64,000 nt of DNA. Source: Carettochelys insculpta. Its lineage: Eukaryota > Chordata > Testudines > Carettochelyidae. Shown in pieces: positions 1-11,915 of the stretch. The DNA is taken from assembly GCF_033958435.1 (NCBI RefSeq), contig NC_134137.1, forward strand, positions 229,131,501 through 229,195,500, in the 5' to 3' direction. The notes under the pieces are model-generated. The model searched no databases. It was not told where the DNA came from and saw only the letters and a program-made list of their open reading frames with translations. Position 1 is the first letter of the stretch; each line of letters begins with the position of its first letter. The position numbers and the translations under genes are program-made.

Positions 1-98
1 AATGAGGCATAAATATTTAAATATGTGCCTCATTTGCATTTTCGATTGGCCTCTTTTGCATGCCCCTTCTGAAAGGGAGGGGCAGTGTAGACGTAGCT
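1..98. mobile_element. Right end of a foldback MITE (truncated by window edge)
   Basis: The segment ends in GTGTAGACGTAGC, the reverse complement of the GCTACGTCTACAC-type terminus shared by the Harbinger-like MITEs here. It holds 'cttctgaaagggagg' and 'atttgcattttcgatt', which resemble the 46.03-46.17 kb element. The left part lies outside the window, so family and TSD cannot be settled. Confidence 0.5.
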
Positions 99-423
99 TC
101 TTTGTAGAGCCAGGAGTTCCATGGGATGGAAGGCAATGCAGACTTAGGTAGAAAGAAACCTTTTATCAGTGCTTTATAGAAAATGGGTTCTGGAGTCTCC
201 TGTTGGCAGTACACGTGCTATACCCATCAGTGGTGCAGCATAACCCTACCATCAGCACTAAGTAAGAATTCTCATATGCTTCTGGGAACTCCAGATGGAA
301 CTTCCACAAATAGCTTTCCATTTCAATTCTGAATTCAGCATTGGCTAATTTAGAGGCAGCGTATAGATCTAGGAATAGGCTGTCACGTACAGTATACACA
401 AGATAGCTCCCTGCTTAGCTCAT
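99..423. other. Anonymous sequence; source of a 37-bp inverted copy
   Basis: No gene or repeat recognised. Bases 345-381 recur exactly, inverted, at 647-683 inside the loop of the neighbouring foldback element. Confidence 0.6.
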
Positions 424-426
424 CTA

Positions 427-925
427 GGCTGTGTCTACACGTGCCCCAAACTTTGAAATGGCCATGCAAATGGCCATTTCGAAGTTTACTAATGAAGCGC
501 TGAAATGCATATTCAGCGCTTCATTAGCATGCGGGCGGCAGCGGCGCTTCGAAATTGACGAGCCTTGCCGCGGCGCGTCGCGTCCAGACGGGGCTCCTTT
601 TCGAAAGGGCCCCGCCTACTTCGAAGTCCCCTTATTCCCAGGAATAAGCCTATTCCTAGATCTATACGCTGCCTCTAAATTAGGACTTTTACCATTAACT
701 GACTTTATTCCCAGGAATAAGGGGACTTCGAAGTAGGCGGGGCCCTTTCGAAAAGGAGCCCCGTCTGGACGCGCCGCGCCGTGGCAAGGCTCGTCAATTT
801 CGAAGCGCCGCTGCCGCCCGCATGCTAATGAAGCGCTGAATATGCATTTCAGCGCTTCATTAGTAAACTTCGAAATGGCCATTTGCATGGCCATTTCGAA
901 GTTTGGGGCACGTGTAGACATAGCC
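427..925. mobile_element. Foldback Harbinger-like MITE, 499 bp, CTA TSD
   Basis: Two arms of about 220 bp (427-646 and 706-925) are inverted copies with only a few mismatches. They begin GGCTGTGTCTACACGTGCC and end in its reverse complement. The element is flanked by CTA at 424-426 and 926-928; a 3-bp TSD fits PIF/Harbinger. The arms contain nested smaller palindromes such as GAAATGGCCAT and AGCGCTTCATTAG. The 59-base loop (647-705) is not part of the symmetry and starts with an inverted copy of host flank 345-381. There is no transposase; the apparent reading frames simply read through the arms. Confidence 0.85.
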
Positions 926-928
926 CTA

Positions 929-1190
929 GTTGGCAACAGGAGTCCCTGTATGAGACACAGGGTGTAAGTGACATTAAGAGGACTTGAGGGGACGTTGGCA
1001 GTTGTGCTGAATATCAGAAGGAGGTCAAACACTTACAAAGATGCACATGCGTGTTCAAGAAATGGTTGGACCACGTGGGTTATTGTTTCACAAAGTGAAT
1101 TTCAGTTTGGTGACACACAATAGTATAATAAAATAATGTTTTAACCTAGGCTGACTTAACTTCAAGGTTAGCTATAATAAAGTAGTCACA
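929..1190. other. Anonymous sequence
   Basis: No gene, TIR or known repeat seen. Confidence 0.5.
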
Positions 1191-1400
1191 GAGAGGTAGC
1201 CATGACAGTCTGTATCTTCACAAAACAAACAAGCAGTCCTGTAGCACTTTAAAGACTAACCAAATAGTTTATCAGGTTATGAGCTTTTGTGGGGCAGACC
1301 CACTTTAGATCTGAAGAAGTGGGTCTGTCCCATGAAAGCTCATCACCTAATGAATTATGTTGTTAGTCTTGAAAGTGCTACAGGACTGCTTGTTTATTTT
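1191..1400. mobile_element. Penelope-like element tail as an inverted dimer
   Basis: Two ~80-bp arms face each other around 1311: 'gcagtcctgtagcactttaaa' to 'gggcagaccca', then the reverse complement ending 'ctacaggactgcttg' at 1392. The same terminal motif (CAGTCCTGTAGCAC, AAAGACTAAC, GAGCTTT, GGGACAGACCCACTT) borders the PLE endonuclease fragments at 6.6-7.5 and 21.4-22.2 kb, which is why it is assigned to PLE. No coding part is left. Confidence 0.7.
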
Positions 1401-1916
1401 ATAAGAAAGTAGTGATTTAACCTAAAGGTCAGCCAGTAGTTCCATTTTTCTGAAGGACTTTGGGATGTCAATATCTGTCAGAGTTGTGGTTAAAAATGAC
1501 CTCAAAATTTTATAATTCTCCATGAAAAATATTCCAAAAAGGTTTTCTTTTTCCTTTTAAATTTCAGGTCAATGTGCCCTTTTGACAAAATTCAAGTGCT
1601 TCATTTTCATTTCACCTTTTTTTTTGTACAAGATTTAAATAATTCAAAATAAAAGGTTATTTCATCACAACAAATCAAAAAGCTTTGTTCTGCATATGTC
1701 CAAATGGGAACCAAGCTTTCTTCTATCCAGTCAACCCTCTTTCCAGCAAACAGGTTAAATCTCCTTCCTCTTTGTGACAGACTGAGGTACCGCTCCTGTC
1801 TTCAGTACTGTCTATGCAAACTGGTTGAAGATCTTCAGTTGGTAATCATCCCCACATACTATGTTTACATTGCTTTTCCTGACACTTTACTGACTCATAC
1901 ACAACATCATGTACAC
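1401..1916. other. Anonymous AT-rich sequence
   Basis: No gene or repeat recognised. Confidence 0.5.
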
Positions 1917-1919
1917 CAT

Positions 1920-2630
1920 AGCTGCGTCTACACGTGCACGCTACTTCGAAGTAGCGGCACCAACTTCGAAATAGCGCCCGTCGCGTCTACACACGTCGGG
2001 CGCTATTTCGAATTCAACTTCGATTTTAGGCGGCGAGATGTCGAAGTCGCTAACCTCATGAGGAGATAGGAATAGCGCCCTACTTCGACGTTCAACGTCG
2101 AAGTAGGGACCGTGTAGACGATCCGCGTCCCGCAACGTCGAAATTGCTGGGTCCTCCATGGCGGCCATCAGCTGGGGGGTTGAGAGATGCTCTCTCTCCA
2201 GCCCCTGCGGGGCTCTATGGTCACCGTGGGCAGCAGCCCTTAGCCCAGGGCTTCTGGCTGCTTCTGCGGCAGCTGGGGATCTATGCTGCAGGCACAGGGT
2301 CTGCAACCAGTTGTCGGCTCTGTGTATCTTGTGTTGTTTAGTGCAACTGTGTCTGGGAGGGGCCCTTTAAGGGAGCGGCTTGCTGTTGAGTCCGCCCTGT
2401 GACCCTGTCTGCAGCTGTGCCTGGCATCCCTATTTCGATGTGTGCTACTTTGACGTGTAGACGTTCCCTCACTGCGCCTGTTTCGATGTTGGGCTGAGCA
2501 ACGTCGAAGTTGAACATCGACGTTGCCGGCCCTGGAGGACGTGTAGACGTTATTCATCGAAATAGACTATTTCGATGTCGCAACGTCGAAATAAGCTATT
2601 TCGATGTTGGCTGCACGTGTAGACGTAGCC
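1920..2630 (+). mobile_element. Harbinger derivative, 711 bp, CAT TSD
   Basis: It begins AGCTGCGTCTACACGTG and ends CACGTGTAGACGTAGCC, flanked by CAT at 1917-1919 and 2631-2633. It lies in the same orientation as the full element at 10538-15225. The left end carries the GCACGCTACTTCGAAGTAGC subterminal palindrome. The right end carries the leader region of the transposase gene, on the minus strand. Both genes are otherwise deleted, so it would depend on transposase from another copy. Confidence 0.88.
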
Positions 2631-2633
2631 CAT

Positions 2634-4097
2634 TAGATACTTTTCTGCTGAGGGAAGGGAAAGGGAAGTCTCTTTTCACCCAGAGATCTTTCTTGGTTCT
2701 CACTCTAATGGCCTATCTCTCTCCGTAGCATTTCCTTCCTGCACCTTCTACTGTGTGCTAATGGGTTAATTAGATCATTAGTCTTCCAAAGTCATTCTAA
2801 TCTGCTTCTTAGTCATGGCAAATTTGATGTGTATATGATCAGAGCCCTGGCTTGGGTGTTGGCTTCCCACACTCTTTCATGCTCTGCCTGTATTTATCTT
2901 AGGGAAGGGGAACCCTGACGGTCGGACACCCTGCCGTGCAGTCTTATTTTGCAGGTGGAGAACAATATTCCTAATAACCTCTATCTATGGTGTCTTCAGA
3001 CAGGAGGGGTAGTACACTGAGTGCATCCAGGTAATGAGAGGAAGAGGAGGATACAGTCTCCTTTCTTTCTCCTCAGGCTCTGTAAAACACAAGAAGAACC
3101 TTGGCCATGTAAGATCCCGTCCCATCTTTTTCATTAAATGAGCTCGTCTTAGAAAGGTTGTTACCAGCCGATCATATTATTTGGGACATCAAATCTCACT
3201 CCCAGTGCTACCTGAGAGAAGGCAAATAGGGGTTGGGGCTTCTTCCTCACTAGACACCATGTCACGTGGAAAGGGTGAGTTTCAAAACTCCCCAAGAAGA
3301 GGTGGCAGGCATCTGGGCCTTCCTACTAAGAGAGACACAAAGATATAGGGGAAGAAGGCATGAAAAGGTTGTTGTAGGAGAGAACCAGCACTGGTCTGAG
3401 TTGAGGGCATTGAGAATCCCTAAAGTTTCAGCTAAGCTTTGGCACATCACTAAATCCACACTCTCACTCCTTGGTGAGGGTGGCACACTATCATTGTTAC
3501 AGCCCTGGGATGACGTGACTTTTAAGTTTCAAAGAAATAAGGGAGTGAAAGGTGGAAACTGTAAGGAAAATAGAGACAAGTAAGCAGGTAGTGGTGGGCA
3601 TCTCACTTGCTAAGCTGTTGGAGATAAAGATCAGACTTATCTCAATGAGCCAGCCCATTAGTCTTATGGTTAGTGCCCTCCAGTTTAGAGAAACTGGCTT
3701 TATTTTCCATGTTTCCCTCCCCTCCTGAGAGGCACACCTATAGCTGGAATGCTGTAAGCCTCAAGTAAGCCACTCCTTTGCAGCCCGGGTTGAGGTAGAA
3801 AGCACCTTGGCTCTTGATAAGGCCTGTCCCGAGCCCCATGTGAATAGGGAGACCATATGCAGCTGCTTCTTGTATCTTCATGCACTCAGGGTGCCTTGAC
3901 ATCTAGTCTTAAACTGAGGTGCTAGCCTGAGTTTAGTTGGCGTGGTGTTATGAACCAGTCCAGTTCCAAGGTGATTTTGTTGCTCCTGTTTGCAGGATAT
4001 AATAGATAAGATGTGTGTGACGGAAATGTCTCATGCCATTGGGCTTATATTTTTCTAAAGCTCTTTGACATAGATGTGCACAAAGCCACCGTCTGCC
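2634..4097. other. Anonymous intergenic or intronic sequence
   Basis: Short open frames only, none with a recognisable domain; no TIR pair or element boundary found. Confidence 0.5.
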
Positions 4098-4210
4098 AGA
4101 GGTAGGTAACCTGCAGCTCGCGGGCTGCATCTAGCCCATCAAAGTTCTATGTGTGGCCCACAAGCCACTATGCTCACCATTGCCCATGCACAGGGTTGCT
4201 AGATTCCACT
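4098..4210. mobile_element. Possible hAT remnant
   Basis: It starts CAGAGGTAGGTAACCTGCAG and has 'gtggcccacaagccac', the style of hAT MITE ends with GTGGCCC-rich interiors. No partner TIR or 8-bp TSD was found, so this is weak. Confidence 0.3.
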
Positions 4211-6611
4211 GGTTTCTGTCCACATAGGTTTTTTCCTACTGGTATTACGACAGTGACATGCATGTAAAGCAAAGTCACATGAACGGCACACAACATGGAC
4301 TATGACAGCTACGCACTCCCTCTGCAGCCAATCAAATTGCTGCTCTAGTTCAATCTCAGCAAACCATGCAAATTCTAGGTACACAAGTGTAATGAGCAAA
4401 ACTACCATGTCCCGGGAAACCACCTTGGTTATGACAATCCTGTGGCCCACTCACCAGTCTAAGGTGCTCATGACTGCTGTGTGTGTTGACACTGAGGGCT
4501 GCATGGCCTCACACTTCTGTGTTATTTGCTTGCACTGATCTTTACATGACAGTCTGGGAACAGAACTCGCTTGGTGGTTTCATTCACCAGCAGTTAAAAT
4601 CATGGAGTTAATGAGCTGTTTCATCATCCTTCAGTTCAAGGGTCTTTGGGCCCCTCTGCTGTATGAACAGATGATCTAGTAACAGATGAAAAGCCACCAC
4701 ACATGCTGAGTGTTTCTCACTGCGATAGGAGCATAAATTTTCCCAATGCCAGGGATTGCCTGGAATAAAAACTCTTACAGGAGGAAGCAGATGGAGTAGA
4801 TATGAGAACTAAAGCTGTAGCTGGAGAGATAACTGATGTCATTCCACCCAGGTCAGTGCTTGAGAGTCTTCCAAGCAGAACTTCTGAGACATGGCGGGGT
4901 CGGGGCTGCTTCTCCCCTGGTCTCTGCCAGTGTTGTGCCTCTACCAAGGAAGTAACCAAGACAATGTATTACTGTGTTCTTTGTTCCTGCTCAGCTTTCC
5001 TCTGGGAATCCCTCTCTTTTTATCCTAAACACCCCAGGCAATCCAGCTGATGACTTTAACATACCAGCCTTTATCTTCTTTCCCTCATCTCTTTGCATCA
5101 TTTGGAATTTATTAAAAACTCACCAGAAAACTGGCTTGTATGGGTTGTTGTACTATACTACTATTCATTTGGATATTTCTAAAACATGGTCGGTCTGGCA
5201 GTGTCATACTAAAGATAGAATACATGGCTATTTATCCTGTTTCTGGCTAACGAATAGATTTCCTGCCTCTGACAACTGAGAACCTCATATTAAAGAAGTT
5301 TAAAGAGTGATATTTTATGCTGGAGCAAATGTAGTACTAATACTACTTATAAAAGAGGAACCTGTTTAAATATTGTCATTTGTCATGTATATTATGATGG
5401 CACCCAAAGTCCCAGTAAGGATCATGGCTTCCCGAACAGCTTACAACTAAATCCTTGGCCAGAGCTGTTCTGTGTTACCTATGTTATCACATCAGGCATT
5501 TTGCTTTTGACTAAGAGCTTCCACAGTTCCTCATTCTGCCTGATTGCTCTGCTCTCCGTTGCAGTGGAAAAGAATTGGATATCCCTTTTTCACATTATGA
5601 CTTCAGAGCAGGAGGGTGGAGTATTAAAAATGGGCTGGTAGGAAGGAATTCTTTGGGATAATGGGAATAAAAGAGCTGAGTCTGTGTGGAACACTTTTAA
5701 TATTTGCTGTACAGCGGTGTGATCTTGCAAAACCTCTCTCCTGGGAGCAGCCTTTAACTAGGGGTTATTCTGTTGTCTTCAGGAGGATGGATTCACATAA
5801 AGTGTGTATGAGGAAGGATTTACATAACCCAAGTGTTCTTTTTAAAAGCATGTACATATGCCTGGAGACTGGTACATTTTAAAACCGGGAAAAAGTAAAT
5901 GAAAGTATCTTTGGTAAGTAACAAGCATAGTTAACAAAACACCTGTGCCTGGCAAGCAAACAGTACAGCAAATTGTTCTCTTTAAAATTATTTCCTGAAT
6001 TAATCTCCTCTGCAGGACATGCAGCAAAATGCAGTCTGTCTCATTGCATAGAGCATCGTCATTATGTACTCCAATGCACTTCATACAGCAAGAGAATGCC
6101 ATCTAAGATTATTTATTATTCATACACTGGAGGCACCCCAAGGGTCTGCTCCAGGGCAGGTCCCCATCATGCTAGGCATCATGCTGTGTTTTGAGAATCC
6201 ATTGCCGGAGAGTTTGCAGTAAGGGGGAACACACAAACGGTGAAGTGAGTGGGAGAGAGAAGACAAGGTGAAGGAGGCAGGAAGGTGCATCCCTACAGAC
6301 TAGTTACGTCACATGCATCGCTAATTAGCAGAGTTAAAAAAGAAAAGATTACAAATACACATCAGTAATCCCTACTAGCTACCAGCCATTACCAGTTGGC
6401 AATCTGCAATGGGCATCAGTGTAGCAGTATGTATGGAGAAGAGACGTGACAGGCCGGGGGATGGCCTTATGGGCTAAATCAAGGGGAAGGCGACATTCCG
6501 CAATTAGGGGCACCATGAAAAACAAGCACCAAGAGTTTTGTCTACATGCAAATACTGTTCTGCTTTAACTATACCATTATAGTCTCAGACAGGTAGCTTT
6601 ATTAAGGCTGT
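4211..6611. other. Anonymous sequence
   Basis: No gene recognised. Sequence from about 6540 ('tgtctacatgcaaatactg') may be part of a MITE into which the following PLE inserted, because similar palindromic sequence (GTTATACTGGTATAA) resumes near 7630. Confidence 0.45.
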
Positions 6612-7540
6612 AGCGTAACAAATAACGAACAGTCCTGCAGCACCTTAAAGACTAACATATTTATTAGCTCACGAGCTTTTGTGGGTAAGACGCACTTCCT
6701 CAGATTACTGGAGTAGACAATTAGAATCCAGGGTTTATAGTTGTGGGGGTGGGGGAGGGAAGAGAGGAGGGAAAAATGGGTTATCTGTCACTAGTAGGAC
6801 CATTAGATGAAGCACATTAAGTTGAGTAGGATATGTGCCATTTCTGCATATATCGAAGGTGGGGAACTCGCTCTTGTAATGCATCAGATAATTCAGATAC
6901 CTGTTAAGGCCTCATTTCAATGTGTTAAATTTGTGAATGAATTCCGATTCAGATAACTCCCTCTGTAATCTTGTGGTAAAATCATTCTGTAGAAGAATGG
7001 CTACTTTTAAATCCATTATCGAATGTCCAGGGAACTATTAACCCAGGAACCTGTCCTGCAACAAACTCTGTTGCTTATTCTGTCCACATACCTACAGTAG
7101 AGACACCATCACAGGACCTAACCACATCAGCCTGTGGCTCACACATCTGCACATCCACTGATGTGATATACGCCATCATATGCCAGCAATGCCCCTCTGC
7201 CATATACGTTGGACAAACTGGACAGTCTCCACACCAGAGGTTGAATGGACGTAGATCTGACAATAGGAATTGGATTGTGCATAAACCTACAGGAGAACAC
7301 CTTAACCCCCTCACCTTTGGTATTTGCAGGAACGGCACATGTCCTACTTAACTTAATTTGCTTCCTCTACTGGTCCTATTAGTGATAGTTAACTCCCCTT
7401 TTTCTCTTCTTCCTTCCCTTCCCCTTCCCACTATTAACCCTGGATTCTAATGGTCTTCTCCAGTATCTGAAGGAGTGGGTTTTAGGCAAAAAATTCGTTA
7501 GTCTTTAAGGTGCTACAGGACTGCTTGTTATTTGTATGCA
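6612..7540 (+). mobile_element. Penelope-like element with inverted ends and GIY-YIG remnant
   Basis: The left part (6616-7035) is PLE 3' sequence on the minus strand; the right part (about 7040-7539) is PLE on the plus strand, ending 'aaggtgctacaggactgcttg'. The outer ends are inverted copies. Bases 7163-7351 translate to a GIY-YIG endonuclease core with IYAIICQQCPSAIYVGQTGQ, followed by an HKPTGEHLN segment like the HKPVSQHFN of the 63.6-kb copy. The CCHH-like lead-in is degraded and the frame stops early. An inverted partial repeat at one end is a known trait of PLEs. Certainly non-functional. Confidence 0.75.
7163..7351 (+). pseudogene. PLE GIY-YIG endonuclease fragment
   Basis: A 62-residue open frame carries the first half of the GIY-YIG fold: the YAI..YVG pair of strands and the GQTGQ turn, then a basic LNGRRSDNRN helix. 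In PLEs this domain follows the reverse transcriptase and nicks target DNA. The start at 7163 is only the first methionine of the fragment. After NPLTFGICRNG the similarity to the other copies ends, so the C-terminal half, including the catalytic region, is missing. Confidence 0.7.
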
Positions 7541-9482
7541 TGTATAGTTAAAATGTGACAACCCTCCTACAGTAGATGCAGTTAAATGTGCTTACACTGG
7601 TACAGTTTGTTTCCCTATGGACAATGGAATAAGTTATACTGGTATAAGGCACCATTAGACGCTCACAACTACATTCATGCTAAGAGACAAGGTATAACTA
7701 TGTAATTGCACACCCCTAGACAACATAGTTATACCAGTTCATTCACTGTTTCTGTACCAGGTCTAAGCTCCTTGTGGGAGAAGTAGAGAACCAAGTGTGG
7801 GTGGGCAGGTTTCGTTGGATTTTATCCATCTCCTTTTTTAAGAAATCAGCAAGAGAGCGCCCAGAGTGGGGTGAGACTTAAATGAAAGAAGGAGGGGAGA
7901 AAAACTGAGAGGTGAGGGCGAAACAGATAAATTCAATAATATTACATTAAATTTCTGTGGATTCTCCTGGCGGGCAGGGGCTGGTGTATGATAAAGAACA
8001 TTTTCACAAGCTCTGCCACTTGTGTAACTCAAACTAAAATGTGCTCCAGGACTCCACTAAAACAGGCAACACATTCCTGCTGGAATTATTCTAGGCACTG
8101 ATTTCATTTGGCCCATCCTCTGCTTATTATGTGAGGCAAAAAAACTATTCCAAAGAACTCTTGGCTCCACCACCTCCTCTGCTGGATACTCCAATCTATA
8201 AGAAAAATTAGACACTTTCTGGCTCCAGACTGCAAACTCCCCACTGTTTCCCCTAATCACGCGAAGGTCTAATGGGTACAATTTTGGACGGAATATCTAA
8301 ATGCGAAAGCAATTCACGGCCTTTAGTCTGTCATTGTATCTTGATTTTTTGGTCGTAGTTATAATTTTTGTATCCCATTACTCACTAGAGGAGTAGAAAT
8401 TTCCATTGGGACCTGGAAGAAAGAGCTAAGCTTTAAGGCCCAGATGCACAAAGGTAGAAATCAGTGGAAGTTAGGAGCATAGCTATCGTTGTGGAGCTAG
8501 GCCTAAATGATAGAAATAGAATGGGTCAGCACTTTTCATGTGAACCACTTGAATTCAAGTGTGAGGAAAAGTGAGATACATTCATTATCTCAGAGATGGA
8601 ACCACTGTCTTTGCAGTTCACAAAGACAGACATTGAAATTCCAATAAGAAAGTAAAGGTCTTGAAGCCTTTCAGAGAAACAAATATTTTCCCCAGCACTA
8701 TGGAGATTTCTTCCAGAATGAGACAATTTGAAATTATACCCATAAGGGGAAGCCTGACTGAGAGTATCTGCCTTGGTTGGAGCTTTCCAGATGAAAGAGG
8801 ATTTGGGGAACTGATGGTTAACAAAGGAAAAATCAAGGACAGATCCCAGATTCCCTTGCAAATTTTTATGCAAGATCTGGAAGGAACAGGATCCCTTTTT
8901 ATTTTTGTCTGATAGCTTTCCAACATTTAACTTTGGACATGTGACTTCTTAGCATTTCCTGTCAGGACTGGCTCATGTGACACGAATCAATGAAGAAGAG
9001 AATAGCTACCTGTGAGGGGCAGAAATGTAACAGCAGAAAGGAAGAGAGTTGTAAGAAGGACCTGCTGGCTAACTAGTTTCCTTTCCATCATCTTCCAGGA
9101 TCATGGGGCAGTTGTCCTATCTACCTTAGGACAGGGAAGATTCTTCAGATGAAGGTGTGTGTGTGGCCTTCCCTCATCAATCTAGTAGTAGTTGGACTGG
9201 GCAAGCCCAGTTCTTTGTCCTTGAAACTCTCAAGAACAAAAAACACCTCAAAGGTCACTAGATTCAGGGGAAATCTCTCTCAGGTCTAACCAGGCCTTAC
9301 TCTGATTTACATTTCCCATGATCCTCATATTTTCCATGGCATCTCTGTATGTAAAATATACAAACACAATAAAAATCTGCAAGCAAATTCATCTACCCTT
9401 CTGCACGGATATCTCACAGATCTATATGTCTACTGCAGGTCGGCCTCCTGTCCAAACTAAAATCTTGGCCTCTTTCTCTCTA
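7541..9482. other. Anonymous sequence with a possible MITE piece
   Basis: Bases 7600-7745 contain inverted copies of GTTATACTGGTATAA-like sequence, as in MITEs, but without defined ends. From 7750 on I recognise neither genes nor repeats. Confidence 0.4.
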
Positions 9483-10517
9483 CAGTAGATCCCTGACTTA
9501 CACATTGGCGGTATTGGGCTACGTCTCCACGTGAAGCCTACATCGAAGTAGCTTATTTCGATGTAGCGACATCGATGAATTTCGATGAATAACGTCTACA
9601 TGTCCTCCAGGGCTGGCAACGTCGACGTTCAACATCGACATTGCGCAGCACCACATCGAAATAGGCGCTGCGAGGGAACGTCTACATGCCAAAGTAGCAC
9701 ACATCGAAATAAGGGTGCCAGGAATAGCTGCAGACAGGGTCACAGGGCGGACTCAACAGCAAGCCGCTCACTTAAAGGGCCCCTCCCAGACACAGTTGCA
9801 CTAAACAACACAAGGTCCACAGAGCCGACAACTGGTGGCAGACCCGGTGCATGCAGCATGGATCCCCAGCTGCCGCAGCAGCAGCCAGAAGCCCTGGGCT
9901 AAGGGCTGCTGCCCACGGTGACCATAGAGCCCTGCAGGGGCTGGAGAGAGAGCGTCTCTCAACCCCTCAGCTGATGGCCGCCATGGCGGACCCCGCTATT
10001 TCGATGTTGCGGGATGCGGATCGGCTACACGTGCCCTACTTCGACGTTCAACTTCGAAGTAGGGCGCTATTCCCATCCCCTCATGGGGTTAGCGGCTTCG
10101 ACGTCTCGCCGCCTAACGTCGATGTTAACATCGAAATAGTACCCAACACGTGTAGCCGTGACGGGCGCAATTTCGAAGTTAGTGCCGCTACTTCGAAGTA
10201 GCGTGCACGTGTAGACACGGCTTTGCTGAGCAACCATGCTTAAGTTAAACTTCGTCTAAGTCAGGAGCAAGTGGAGGAGGGGCTCTGCCACCTTCAGGTC
10301 CCCATGTCCTGGCTGTGCCTGGCTCTCTGCTGCTGTGAGCAGTGGGGAGCCCAGAGTCAGGTGCAGCAGTGCTGGTCAGTTACCTGCCACTCACGGGAGC
10401 CAGGAAACTGACTGGCACAGCTGCCATCCGGTTCCTGGCTCCCCACCACTCACAATTTTGACTCATGTTATTGCAAGAAACACATAAATCAAAATCATGT
10501 AAGTCGGGGGTCTAGTG
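9483..10517. mobile_element. Tigger-like MITE (TA TSD), split by a Harbinger derivative
   Basis: The left end is CAGTAGATCCCTGACTTACA after TA (9481-9482). The right end, read in reverse, is CACTAGACCCCCGACTTACA, followed by TA (10518-10519). TA target sites and a CAGTA-type TIR fit the Tc1/mariner Tigger/pogo group. Only 34 bp lie left of the 706-bp Harbinger insertion and 295 bp to its right, so the element was about 0.33 kb before being split. No transposase is present. Confidence 0.72.
9517..10222 (-). mobile_element. Harbinger derivative, 706 bp, TTG TSD
   Basis: It begins GGCTACGTCTCCACGTG and ends CACGTGTAGACACGGCT, with TTG at 9514-9516 and 10223-10225. It is reversed relative to the 4.7-kb element. 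At 9858 it keeps the transposase start codon and reads MDPQLPQQQPEALG before a stop, showing descent by internal deletion. It is inserted inside the Tigger-like element at 9483-10517. Confidence 0.9.
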
Positions 10518-10972
10518 TACCTCCTTTCTCACTCACTAGCCGTGTCTACACGTGCACGCTACTTGGAAGTAGCGGCACTAACTTCGAAATAGCGCCCGTC
10601 ACGGCTACACGCGCCGGGTGCTATTTCGAAGTTAACTTCGACGTTAGGTGGCGAGACGTCGAAGTCGCTAACCGCATGAGGGGATAGGAATAGCGCCCTA
10701 CTTCGACGTTCAACGTCGAAGTAGGGACCGTGTAGTCGTTGCGCGTCCCGCAACGTCGAAATTGCTGGGTCATCCATGGCGGCTATCAGCTGAGGGGTTG
10801 AGAGACGCTCTCTCCAGCCCCTCAGCTCAATGGTGGCCGCATGGAGTGGCCCCTTAAAGGTCCCCTCCCCCTCCCTTCCTGTGCAGGAAGCTGAGGGAAC
10901 GTGCAGGCGGCAGCCCAGACACGCGGCCAGCCTGCACGTCCCTCAGCCAGCACAGCCACCCACCCAGCTGCA

Positions 10973-11879
10973 ATGGCTGCCCGGCAGCCCCCCCAGCACC
11001 CCCAGGGGACCCCCCACAAGGGGAGCCAGGGCAGCCAGCCCAGCCAGGCGGGCAGCCAGGCTGGCAAGCGGCAGCGGGGCCCCTCCTGGACGGAGGCCGA
11101 GCTGCGGGACCTGCTGGGGCTCTGGAGCAAGGAGGAGGTGCTCCAGGTAATGGGGAGCAAGAGGCGGAACGCAGATGCGTTCGCTCGGCTGGCCGATGGC
11201 CTGGCTGCCCGGGGCCACCCTGCCCGCACTCCTGATCACGTCAGGAGTAAGGTGAAGGAGCTGCGGCAGGGTTACTCCCGGGCCCGGGATACGGCCAGCC
11301 AATCTGGGGCCGCCCCCATCACTTGCCCCTTTTACAGGGAGCTCAGGGACATCCTGGGCCCCTGGCACACCTCCTCCCCTCCGGCCACCCTTGATACTTC
11401 AGCCGACGAGCCCCAGCAGGCCCTGCAGCCAAAGTCCGCCCCGGAGGTAAGCCCCGCACCCCGGGGTCCCCCCCCCAGAGCCCACCCCCGGGACATCGCG
11501 GCAGGAGGAGGAGGAGGAGGAGGAGGAGGGGGGCTCCTCCTCTGCAGAATCCGGGCTGCAGATCCTCCTCCTGCCATCCCGGAGCAGCAGCCGGGCGTCC
11601 GCCCCCCCGGGGATCTCCGGACCGTGGGAGTGGACCGACAGGTATGTACCCCCCTCTGGTGTACACCCCGGGGTTGAGGGGCGGGGGTAATAGATATGTG
11701 TCCAGGGCCCCCCACATGCTCACATGGCCATGGCCCCAAGGACAGCAGGGCCATGGCCCTCACAGCAGTGCATCAGCCCCTGCCCCCCACCACCCCGCAC
11801 GACAGTGCCATGCCCCATCCCCGGGGCAGGGGGGAGTGGAACCTCGAGGGGCCCCCGGGAGGAGGGGGTGGGACACCCC

Positions 11880-11915
<36 letters not shown>

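Noticed and set aside
427..1032. Overlapping 101- and 138-codon frames at 431-736 and 616-1032 with the same protein sequence
   Set aside because: They read the two inverted arms of the foldback element; the identity is DNA symmetry, not duplicated genes.
11343..11763. Minus-strand frames of 126 and 143 codons opposite the Myb gene
   Set aside because: They arise from GC-rich DNA and the GGA repeat (poly-Pro/Leu) and contain no domain.
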